A DNA stretch of 64,000 bases from Typhlomys cinereus (taxonomy: Eukaryota; Chordata; Mammalia; Rodentia; Platacanthomyidae): assembly GCA_023101885.1 (NCBI GenBank), contig JALPQD010000005.1:6440584-6504583 (forward strand), read 5' to 3'. This document shows, in pieces, positions 1-11,000 of this stretch. Under the pieces are notes generated by a model. The model did no database searches and was not told where the DNA came from. It worked only from the letters and a program-made list of their open reading frames with translations. Within the stretch, counting starts at the first letter, position 1; the number at the start of each line of letters is the position of its first letter. The position numbers and the translations under genes are program-made.

Positions 1-100
1 TATATGTGTAAGCCTTGAACCTGGAGGTTTTGAGAAAAGTCAATGCAGAACTTCAGCCTTCAGGTCTCTTATCTTAGAGCTTCCCTGGCGCAGACGTGTG

Positions 101-271
101 GCGCACACCGTCCAGCTTGTAGACACAGTGCGCTGCACATCACAGGCACAGCTAGTTCCACGCACCGTCCAGCTTGTCTACACAGTGCGCTGCACATCAC
201 AGGCACAGCTAGTTGCACGCACCGTCCAGCTTGTCTACACAGTGCGCTGCACATCACAGGCACAGCTAGCT
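101..271. repeat. Minisatellite, 3 copies of 57 bp
   Basis: Three head-to-tail units, each beginning near CCGTCCAGCTTGT at 108, 165 and 222, so the period is exactly 57 bp. The units are nearly identical and differ by single substitutions, for example TTCCACG against TTGCACG. Because 57 is a multiple of three, all frames stay open, which produces spurious short ORFs on both strands. Confidence 0.93.
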
Positions 272-649
272 GCTCCTCGGGTCCTTAGCGAGCCTGGCTG
301 TGCAGTGCTGAGTATTTTCCTCTCTTGGTGACAAATTTGACTTTGTGCAAATATGGGTATTAATGGGCCTTGAAACTTGGTTTTTACTTTTCCCTACTTG
401 TATTTCTCTGAGCATTTGCGGTTAATGAGTCCAGGGTTTTAAAAAAAAAAAAAAAAACTCAAGGGAGAGTTCCTATGAGTCTTTGAATTTATTTTTGTTT
501 ACCGTTTCCATATTTGCTTTCATATATTTTGAGTTTAAATACAAATTACCATATGTTTTATGGTGGTTTGGGATTTGGACTTTTTTAATACTTTGACAAA
601 TTATCTTTGCACATTACTTCCTTGTAGGTTTTGTGTTCTCCTTTATACT

Positions 650-730
650 AATGAGGTCTTTAAATCAGTATTGATTTTTAAGTATTAGTACCCAGGTATG
701 TCAGTGTGTGTGTGTGTATCCTTAAATAGG
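650..730 (+). repeat. Left arm of inverted repeat
   Basis: This segment, including AGTATTAGTACCCAGG and a short TG run, is the reverse complement of 1038-1126 over about 75-80 bases with only one or two mismatches or gaps. The arms are separated by about 310 bases and could fold into a long hairpin in the PTBP2 pre-mRNA. Confidence 0.9.
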
Positions 731-898
731 TAAAACAAGTGATTTAATTTAAATATTAGTCTACTCATGCATATTTTCGTAAATATAGACATTTTCAAAA
801 TAGCTAAATCTTCACTGATTGGCGTAAACAAATGTGAAGCTTAAGAACCTGTAACCATTTTCCTAAATTACTTTCACACGGGTATCAAGCACTTTTCA

Positions 899-1227
899 TT
901 TTGTGTGTGTGTACATACATCGAGAACGTGTGTCTGGTGCCATCAGGAATCATCTTGGATTGTTCTACTCCCTTATTACTTTGCCCTGGAGTTTCCCAGG
1001 CTTTGCCCTCCAAAGTTGAAAGTGTTTTTAAGTGTATCCTATTTAAGAATACACACACACACACACACACACTGACATACCTGGGTACTAATACTTAAAA
1101 ATCAATACTGATTTAAAGACCATCATTTTTATTTCCAGTCAGCATTTTTATCTGGGATCTGAAGATCTGAACTTGGGTCCTTTTCCTGTGAGCCAAGTAT
1201 TTTAACTCCTGAGCCATAACTCCAGCC
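899..1227 (-). mobile_element. B2-superfamily-like SINE, interrupted
   Basis: The minus strand from 1227 reads GGCTGGAGTTATGGCTCAGG, a tRNA-derived A-box head typical of B2-superfamily SINEs. The 3' body at about 940-1010 matches, in reverse, the body of the better preserved copy at 3778-4002. Between the two halves lies the inverted-repeat arm at 1038-1126. Confidence 0.75.
1038..1126 (-). repeat. Right arm of inverted repeat
   Basis: Reverse-complement copy of 650-730, with a longer CA run at about 1051-1072 where the left arm has a TG run. It sits inside a minus-strand SINE and splits that SINE's tail half (to about 1010) from its head half (from about 1130), so the arm looks like an insertion or inverted duplication into an older SINE. 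Confidence 0.88.
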
Positions 1228-1745
1228 ATTCTGTTCTATTTTTGCACAAAGAAATTTCTCATTCTTTAGATTTTCTTTAATCTTTAATGTTTGAGTTGCT
1301 GATGTTGATGTCTACGCAGTTTTGATTGATTCTGGTAATGTCTGGCTCCCCATTATCTATTCCTCAATTTCAAAGTATCTGATTTATCCAAATGAACAAA
1401 GGTTTATTACAATAGAAGATGCACAAAATGCTTTTCAGGCTGTCTCTATTGTATTCCTCTAGCATAAGTTTTATGTAAATGCATGTTTAATTTTTCCCAT
1501 GAAATGATTGTGGGACTTTGTTGTATCTTTTAGACTTGGATAAAAGGAGAAACAGAGAGGGAGGTTTGCATGGAAGAGTGGAGAGCTGTATGTTGTTAGC
1601 CTTTTTTTTGATTCAAGTGTTTAATTATTAGGGTGTTACTTTTGCCACCTATCTTGCAGTGAATATTTGAAAAGTTACAGACAAGCTTATATACTACTTT
1701 TTTAATAAAAATGTCTTAATGCAAATTTGCTTTTGTTTATTACAG

Positions 1746-1821
1746 AGGGGATCTGACGAACTACTCTCAGGAAGTGTTCTCAGTAGTCCCAACTCTAATA
1801 TGAGTGGCATGGTAGTTACAG
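1746..1821 (+). CDS. PTBP2: PTBP2 exon 3
   Basis: The 76-nt exon follows TTTATTACAG and ends at ACAG|GTGAGT. It starts in phase 0 and encodes [18 protein letters not shown] and then NMSGMVVT, with the first base of the next Ala codon. This is the unstructured N-terminal region ahead of RRM1, where the family carries part of its nuclear localisation signal. From memory the mammalian protein has NMSSMVV, so Ser to Gly here would be a species difference. Confidence 0.96.
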
Positions 1822-3960
1822 GTGAGTGTTCCTGTTGTTCATTCATTAATTTATTTACATTTTGAGAAGGGGTCTCATACATTGCGACTAAACTAGAAGT
1901 GTGCTGTGTGGCCAAGAATGATGTGAGTGAATTCCTGTTACGCTTCCACATGCTGTGAATTGTAGGCCGTGCCACCATTGTTGGTTTGTGTGGTGGTGGC
2001 CATTGAAGGCTGTGTACATGCTGGGTAAATATTAACTGAGCTACATTCCAGCTATTGTTTGCTATTTCATAGGGTAGAATGTTAAAATAGAGCGAGTTTA
2101 TACTAGAGTAAGTTTCATTTTTTGATGCTGTGTAGAAATCTAAAATTAGTGACTAATTAATTGGTTTTGGAGTTTGAATTCAAGCTCTTACACATGCTAG
2201 GCAAGAGCTTTAACAATCCTAAAATTTTTCTTTATTTTCTAGTTGTGTTTGAGTACATGACTGATTATTTAAAGTTTGTTGTTAAATGATACATAGACTT
2301 TGTACATATTTAATATGGTACATGTGGCATTTCATTAAATGCGTAATGATTGGATCATGATAATCGGCATATTTTGTTACCACAAATGCTGCATTTATTT
2401 GCAGTTCATTCAAATGCTTATGTTTTCATCTTTTTTGCTTAGTCTCCCTACTTCTCTCTCTGTCTCTCTCTCTTTTTGGGAAGTTTCCCTGATTGGCCTT
2501 GAATTCCTGGGCCCAAGTGGCAAACTGGTCCTCCTGTGTCCACCCTGACTGACTGGGATTTGTTCACAGCCTCACTCACTCTTGATAGGTCTTTTTAACC
2601 ACAAAAACATAACCTTTTCTCTTATACTTTTTTTGCATTTTTTTTCCGTTATTTCTAACTTTTGCATTTACAAGATTTGCATATTTTAACATTTTTATTT
2701 CACAAATCCTGTGCCTAGCTGTAAGTACAACTTCAAATTTTGAAATGCATAGTTTTGCTCTGTGTAATTTCATCTTTTTTCTTTACTGTAACAATACTTC
2801 TTTGACTTGATTCCATTTTTTATTACCCGCTTAATAAACTGAGATGATTAATCTTAAAAATTTTCCTTAATTAGTGTAAGCTTGAAGTTTCATTTTAGTG
2901 TTTATAGAGACTCATAGATAATTTTTTAGGCTTTAGTTTTATAAAGACTGACCAACTACATTTTGCTTATGACTATTAGATATATTCAGTTTGTAATCCT
3001 ACATTTCATTGTTTTTCTGAAACCAGTTTTTCTTCTGTAAAAATCGTAAAATGTTAGAACATAATGACTTTTCAGTTATCTATAGCTTGTGTATCTATAT
3101 ACCTTCATGTGCACTCATACACATTCCCAACCATTCAGTCAACTAAAAATTATAATCAAATAGTTATCAAGTATAGTCAGAATGATACGAATTGATTACA
3201 AAGCAAAATTGCAAGACCGATTCTGATAAAATATGACATGCAAGTGCACAAATAGGTTCAAATGTTTGCAACTCTGCTTTGTTAGATTTTACTTACAATA
3301 AATAGTGTTAAATATATAAAATGTGTTTGAAATAGTTATGCAGGGCAATGAGCAAGTAACAGATATAATCTTATTCCTTTTCCTAATCTTATCCCCAACT
3401 TAAAGCTTACATAATTGAAATAAAACACAGGACAACCTCCATTTAGAATTGATGAGTAGAAATTGCAAAGTCATTTATTACTGTTGAGTAAACTCATGCT
3501 CTTCTGGTTTTCCCATTGGGGAGTATCTTATTGTAATAGCATTCAAGCAAAACATAGAGGTTTCTTTACGCCAAAGAGACTTGATACTGGAATTCAAAGG
3601 TGTTCAAAGGTCTGGGATTTGGGGGCAGAGGTCCTGAAGAAAAGGAAAATTTACAGAGATTTAGAGTGGAAAATTTAGTGTTGGGTTCATAGCAGATCTT
3701 GGATAATGACAGGTTGCATTTATTTTTGCAGGCCATAGCGTTGTAAGCATCATAAATTGCCTTATTCAGGTGTTGAGGGCTGGAGAGATGGCTCAGGGGT
3801 TGACTTTGCCTCCCAAGCACAAAGTCCCGAGTTTGAATCCCAGGTCCCACACCAGCAGAGGCCTGTAATGGGAAGAACCTGCGAAATCCCAGAGTAAAGC
3901 AAAAAGGAGGTAGAAGCAATTCAGGATGGTTCCCAAAGTCACTCTTGGTCCTCCACAGGG

Positions 3961-4005
<45 letters not shown>

Positions 4006-4956
4006 TAAATAACATTTAAGTGCTGAGAACTGAATACTGAGCAAACATTGCGTTTGGAAAAGTCAGAATTTAGACATCTTCATAATTAAGTATCTCTAAC
4101 TTAAATTTAGACTACAAAAAGCTCAGGTTTCTATTAGACTCATAATCTGTAGTAAGTGCCACTCACCTAAGAAAGTGAAAATCTAAAGTGAATAGAGAGG
4201 TGTGTAAGCTTCATCTCTAATTCAGTTGCTTGGTAGAGCAAAACAACAGCTCTTTCTTTTTTCAAAGGGTGCTTTGTTTTTTAAAAAAATTCAAAATATT
4301 TTACTTGTTTCTGAGAGAGGGACAGAGAGAGAGAGAGAGAGGAAGGAGAAGGGAGGGAGAGGGAGGGAGAGAAAAAGAGAGAATGAAAGCCCTCTTCATC
4401 ACGCATGCTTTTGTGGATCAAAGGCTGCCGGTGTGCATGCAGATGCCTTAGCTGCTGCGTCATCTGGTCAGCTCCAAAGTGACCATAGCATGAGGTTGTC
4501 TTGTGACTGTGGCCGGTAACCTCAGCAGCCAACAATCTTTGTTAGAAGTCTATGTAGAAGGATGAAGATGCAAAGTAGACAAGAAAGCACTAGGTGGAAC
4601 ACTTCCAAAATGACCCAGAAAGTAGAATCTGTAGTCAAAAACTAAATGTTTTTAAGCTTTCAAGGAAAAGATTGAAGTGAACCAAACGGGCAGAGGAATG
4701 TGTTGTCATTTTCTAGCATTTTATTAATTATGGAGACAGATGGAATAAAATAGTCATATTTCCAAAAAAGGGAATTGTAAAGGAAGTATACAGTATTCTG
4801 AGAAACAGAATTTGAAATGAAAATGTTACTAGCCGAACAGCTGAAATATGGTTAGTAAGAATGAAATTTATTTGATTCGACAAAACAAAACACATCTAGA
4901 CATACATATCATGTATATGTGTATACATAATATAATTGAAGTTTGATGTATGTATA

Positions 4957-5005
<49 letters not shown>

Positions 5006-8000
5006 GGATTAGAGTTGACAGAGACAATACAATGTTCTTCCAAAAAGACACTCTGATAATCTCAGATTGTGTATTAAAATCCCAGTACTGTCCATGTGAA
5101 GAAAAGAAGTATAGGTAATCACCAGTAGTAGGAAGGTTGCAACATGGTTTGATTTTGATAATTACTGTAAAGTTATAAAAATAATCAAAATATATTGTCA
5201 TAAAGTATTGGGTTAGGACAGAATGTAGTGTATTTTAAAGTGAACCATACATTTCTGCACAGCTGATGTTTAAGTTCAAAGTTTAGTGAAGAAACAGTAT
5301 ATAGTAATTTAATAATGCTGTAGAAATTGGATATAGTCTTATGTGACCCTGCCAAACATTTTTTGATTTATATCTTTAGTGCATGTAAAGATAAACTTCA
5401 CATATATTATATTGTAAATGTAAAACCTGAAGTTTTAAAATTTATAGAAGCAAACATAATCTTTGAGTCAGGCAAAAATTTCTTAGATAATGATGCTAAA
5501 GCATAATCTATGAAAAAACAAAAGGCTTTTCAAAGCCTTTTTTTTGGGGGGTGGAGGGAGGTTCCTGTTTGTATATGTATTAGATAGAGCACATGTGAGC
5601 GCGTGTGCCTATGGAAGCCCAAGGCGATCTCAGGAATTATCCTGGATTGCTCTACCTCCTTAATTGCTTTACTCTGATCTTCAAGGGCTGGAATTATAGG
5701 CTGCTTCCATTTCTGTCCAGCATTTTTTCATGGTATCTAGGATCCAAACTCAGGTTCTTCAGCTTGGAAGACAAAGGTTTTAACCTCTTAGCCATCTCTC
5801 CAGCCATCTCTCCAGCCCTTTTTCAAAATCTCTTAATAGACTATTAAGTTAATAGTATTGGGCAAGTATTGGGTAACCAAATGCTTTTACAAAACATACA
5901 GCTGTGAAGAACAAATAATCCAGAATATGTATAAATTCAGGTTGTACAAACTCAAAGGGAACAGTAAGGTGACTAGCAGCACAATTTTGAAAATTGGCCA
6001 AAATATTTAAATAGACAATAAAGACAAAGTGATATAATGTTGCACATAAAAAGCATGAGAGAGGTTAGATAAATGTAAATTTAAAACTATAATGAAGTAT
6101 AAATAAATAAAATTTAAAACTGACAGGAGAGATGAAGGCTTGTCAGGGGAAGGAGAGGGGCGATGGAATGGAAATTAAGGGGAGAGAAAAAAGAAAAATA
6201 AAATTATTAAAACAAAAAAGTTAAAAAGTCTGTCTGCAGCAGGTGTTGGAAAGAATGTAAAAGAACTGTGATACGTAGAAAGTATAAATTTTTTAAATCG
6301 TAGAATGACTTTAGAAAAAAATTCATTTGGCAATTTAAAAATTGCCAAATTTGGTAAGTTAAAAATGTCTCTTCTGAAGGGTCACAGACGTAGCCAAGAG
6401 GGAGACACATGGCTTGTGTGCTTCATGAAACCAGCCACATGCTTGCTTTGCCCCCTTTCTTTTCCAACCTTGGGCCTACATATTCTCACCTCCTGCTTAC
6501 TCATATTCTCCCCCAATACATAGGTAAAGCAAGAGTCAGTAAGATTGAATTTCGAGGACCATTAAGAGATCAAGATAATCTTTGAGTTTTATAGAAAGTA
6601 TTAAGAATGTTCTGGGGAATGTATGTTTTCATATAATACTTGTATAAAAAATAAAGTGTCCATTAATATTGTATAAAAATTCTTCATTTTGACTGGAATC
6701 TTAGAGCTTTCCTTGAGTACATAGGGCATTATAAAATCTTTTAATATTTTTTTCTTTTGAGGGAATGAAGGTAAGTAGCTCTTCTTTATTGAAATAATGC
6801 TAGCTTACTTGAATGATCCCAAAGTACAAGCTTTCAACTTACTGTGTTGTAATTCTGTTTTATCTTTAGTTTCTATTAATCTTTTACTGTGCCTTACCAT
6901 AGATAGGCATGTGTAGAAACAGGCTATGTATGGTTTGATACTCTATGTTCCTGAAGGTTCTCCTTTAGATAAGGGAAAGTCTGCTGTGTTTCTCGTTTAT
7001 CAAAAAATGTAATTAAATTACAGTATAATTATTTAGTCATCATACAGTTTCTTTATAATTTCAATGTTTTTGCTTGTCACTTTCCACTCTGTATATTCTT
7101 CAGAAACATTGCACAATGGTAATTTTAATGACCATTTCCATTCTTCTAAAAGTCCAGTTTTTTAATTTTCAAGAATTCAGGTTTATTCATCTGTGTTTTA
7201 AAGTTATTTTTACAATTTAGCTTGTGTATAGAAATAAGGAAAATTGATGGATTTTGTTTTACTACTAATGAAGATGTTGTAAATGTCTTTCAGCTAATGG
7301 TAATGATAGTAAGAAATTTAAAGGAGAAGATAAAATGGATGGTGCTCCTTCTCGCGTACTCCATATTCGAAAGTTACCGGGTGAAGTGACCGAGACTGAA
7401 GTCATTGCTTTAGGCTTACCTTTTGGCAAGGTGACTAACATCCTTATGCTGAAGGGAAAGAACCAGGTACGCTTCTGTCTGTGTGTGAGTTAGTGTTGAG
7501 CTGATAGAAGTCTTCACCTTCTGACAGATATGAAAGAAATCTTACTCTTTTCTTTGTGATAATAGAAGTGGCTGATACTTTACCTTATCCATAGAAATAG
7601 TTTCTGGTAGCATTAGCAAAATTGTGTTTTCATTTTGGAAAATTTATTCAGTCTTGGTATAATCATAATTGTAGTATTAGTACCCATGTGCAGGAAATAT
7701 GAAATTTGTCTTAAAATTTCTAAAGATTCTATTCATAAAAATGAGAATCCTAGAATATAGTTAACTTTACAGCTAATCTAGTTTTGTTGTTTTTTTTCAC
7801 TTTTTTCCTTAGATAATTCAATTGACTGTTTCACATGAGGCCTGTAGGGCAGTAGTGCTAAAATGCTGATGCTAGAAAAAGTTTAAATTTTCTTTAACTT
7901 TTGTTAAGGATCTAAGTTTATGGGGCATGTTAAATCATAGGTGGGCTAGAGAAGCTATGTGCACTCAAAATGTACTCTTTGAGGTTAGCTTTGGTTGCAC

Positions 8001-11000
8001 GCATAAATTTTCAATAAGGTGTTTTTTATTCTATGCACCAGAACAATGAAATTTGACTTGAAGGTCATATATTCTACGTAATATATTTTTTTAAACAGCC
8101 AAATAGCTTGTAGAAATATTTGAGTTAAATTTCATAATGGTTTATTCAAGTTTAATTCATAGTATTGTGTTTTTAGGCCTTTTTGGAATTGGCCACTGAA
8201 GAAGCAGCTATTACCATGGTTAATTACTATTCTGCCGTCACACCTCACCTTCGTAACCAACCAATTTACATCCAGTATTCCAATCACAAAGAACTGAAGA
8301 CAGATAATACATTAAACCAAGTGAGTATGTAGGTACATTACAAAACTGGAACACCCTAAGAATTTTGTTATGTAGTATGAAACAGAAAATAAGATGTTAA
8401 TATGCATTTTTTATTCTTTTTAAGGTAAGTTAGTGCTTATGTCCCTATATATTATTACATTCATTTGCAATTTTCTTGTTCAAAATTAATATTGTGTGAA
8501 TTTCAGAATTTCTTTAAATTCTGGGCATTAATTCTAGTTTTTGCTATTAACTAAAATTTTTATACAGAAGCTCGGGTGGGTGTAGTTAAGCATGTGTGGG
8601 ACCCTGGAGTAGCCCAGCATCGGGGACGAACAGTGGAGCAGCCCTGGGCCGAGCTGGTGATGGGAGAGGCTGGGCGAGAGACTCAGGCTGCTAGTGAGGT
8701 GGATGAAGCTTGGCAGTAGAAGCTACGCCACTCCGCTGCTTAGCTTTGAAGTTGTAGAGTTCATTGTCTTCGTTATTTGATTCTTTGTCTTATTCAGGAA
8801 AAATTTTCAAGGGTATGTATTAATAATTTTCTTAGGGGAAAAGCCTAAGGAAGAATATATAAATTTATTAACATTTCCAAAATGTAATAGAGAAGATATT
8901 ATTTAAAATTTGTGTTAAAATAAGAATTTTTTAGACCGAATATCATTACTGGTGTTCTCTAAGAATTTTTACTTTCAATACAACTTTTTTTGGCTAATTA
9001 TACTATTTCGTTTCAGTAAAATATAGACTACATGCTCTTTTTCTTATATTGGATAGAAATTTTCTTAGATTTTCACACATTGTAAATAGTATCTAGAAAT
9101 CATTTTAAGAGTTTAGAAAACAGGCTGTAAAGCTTTTGCCCAAAAGATGGGATTAACATTTCATTTATTTTTTATTTTAAGTTAAAGCAAACTTCTGATT
9201 CCCTTTGAGAAAGAAGATATGTCTGTGAAGTTATAAATTATGCCTAAGGAATTATCTGTTCTACATTTTTCACTATTTTTTTATTTATTTGGATGTTACT
9301 GTTTTAGTTGTCAAATGATGATTGTGTATTCTTACAGAGTACAGTGGTTTTTTTTGAAATATGTATGTTTTGTGAGATGATCAAATCACATCAGGAGGTC
9401 TACCGTCAAAACACTTTGTCATTTCTTTGTGGTAAGAATGTTTGAAATCCTTTGAACAGTTAAGTACTCTGTGTGCTACTGGAGCCTGTTCTAACCAGAC
9501 TGTCCCCAGCACCTCCTTTCTGCCTCTGGAAACCACCTTCTGCTTTTATGAAATTGGTCGTGTTAGATTCTGCATTGTGTATTTGTCTTTCTGAATTCAG
9601 TGTATTTCACTTAGTAACTGTCATCTTACACTGGCACTTTATATTCCAGTGTCATTGAAGAGAGACTTGCCAGTGCCCTGTTTGTAGAGCCTGTACTGAA
9701 CCCAGGCTTTAGTCAAGCTTCCTAGCACCAAGCCATCACTGCCCTGAGGGTCACAGCCTCAATGTGAAAAGGTTCAAAAGTATATATAAGGGAACAAAAC
9801 CCAGAAGTCTACGCATAGACGTGGGAGAGAAGTGCAGTTAAATAGAGATGACCATTAGTAGCCTTTGGAGATGGGACACTGTAAGTGGTTAGGGAATAAG
9901 CCACTTAATCCGGTCTAGGTTGTGCCAAGCAGAAAGCATAGTAAATGCTAAATTTCTTTTGTTTGAAATCATATTTCTAATTTCAAAAAGACATTCAGTT
10001 TTCTTTGTCTTTTTCTCTTGTAGCTCATAAAACTTTCTGATTCTTTGAGGATTCTAAGTACAGTATATTTTAAATAACTTAGTATATTTGCCTTATATCT
10101 TTTCTTCAGGGATGGCTTTCAGTTATCTTGGTTTCACTTTCCCTCCTTGCCCTACTTCATTTTCTGTGTGTTTAAAATGCACAACTAGATTGGGTTTGGG
10201 TTGTACTTTCCTCCCAGGTAGAGCTTTCTTCTCCTCCAGCTGCACAGATTCCCTTTAGGACCTGTGATTCTTTTAGAGGGAGGGTTTTGTTTTTAATGGT
10301 GAGGGGATGAGTCAGGAAGCACAGAAAAGATCAGCCATTTGTTTGTTATTGGGACTTTTCCATTCCTTTTGTTTTTGAGCTTGCTTTCTTGAACCCGTCA
10401 GCTTCAGCTCTGATTCCTGAGTTTATTGCCAGAGTAACCTTCTGCGTCGATGTGGTCATGATGCCTTTAGTCCATTTGGTTCCATTTATTGTTCTATCCT
10501 GGGAACTCCAAATACTATTTGCAGCTAAGAGTAACTTTCCCCTCTCTTCAGTGTTTATATTTATTTCATGTTTATATTGACTTACGGGAATTTTAAGGTT
10601 TCATAATAGGAGAGGCAAATGAAGATGTGTTTTAGCTCTAACCATTTTTTTACCATAACCATCTGTAACATCACCAAATTCTGTTAGTTCTATCTCCTTA
10701 AATATCGGTAGCTTTATCTGTTCTTCCTGCTACTTCTCTTGCCTGGATAACATAATTTTCTCTTAACTTCATTAATAGCAGGAGCTCTCTTAACTAATTA
10801 GCTTCTTTCTTTACCCCGTAAATTCTTTTTTTAGTTATAGCCAAGCGTATTTTTTTTTCTAAATTCATAAAGTCCAACTAAGTTATTCTCCTGCAGCAGG
10901 GTCTTTTCCTGCACAAGATACAGGTCCAGAGATGTCTGGCTGGCTGTTGTACTTCTGTTTGTGGCCCTGGACTTTTCTTTGTCTGTCTTGATGGTTCCTC

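Larger units (their letters stand above)
1..1745 (+). other. PTBP2: PTBP2 intron 2 (3' part)
   Basis: AT-rich intronic sequence that ends in a T-rich tract and CAG acceptor directly before exon 3. It holds a 57-bp minisatellite near the start, an A17 run at 441-457, a pair of inverted arms, and a minus-strand SINE. No exon-like open segment with splice sites was recognised here. Confidence 0.85.
1822..7293 (+). other. PTBP2: PTBP2 intron 3
   Basis: This 5.5-kb AT-rich intron runs from GTGAGT to TGTCTTTCAG. It holds B1-like fragments, a plus SINE with a CA tail at 3778-4002, a GA-rich tract near 4320-4385, a TG microsatellite, a minus SINE at 5590-5818 and a short perfect hairpin at 6325-6350. 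Between these, no gene was seen. Confidence 0.9.

Noticed and set aside
43..331. ORFs across the 57-bp repeat
   Set aside because: Open only because the repeat period is a multiple of three; both strands and several frames are open at once.
1694..1978. Minus-strand 94-codon ORF overlapping exon 3
   Set aside because: Antisense shadow of exon 3 and a B1-like fragment.
3778..3855. tRNA-like A and B boxes at SINE heads
   Set aside because: tRNA-derived SINE promoters without a tRNA cloverleaf; not functional tRNA genes.
3566..4044. Minus-strand ORFs of 83-149 codons with Cys/Val repeats
   Set aside because: They read through the SINE and its CA tail.
4226..4535. Arg/Glu-rich and Ser/Leu-rich ORFs
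   Set aside because: Products of the GA polypurine tract in a repeat remnant.
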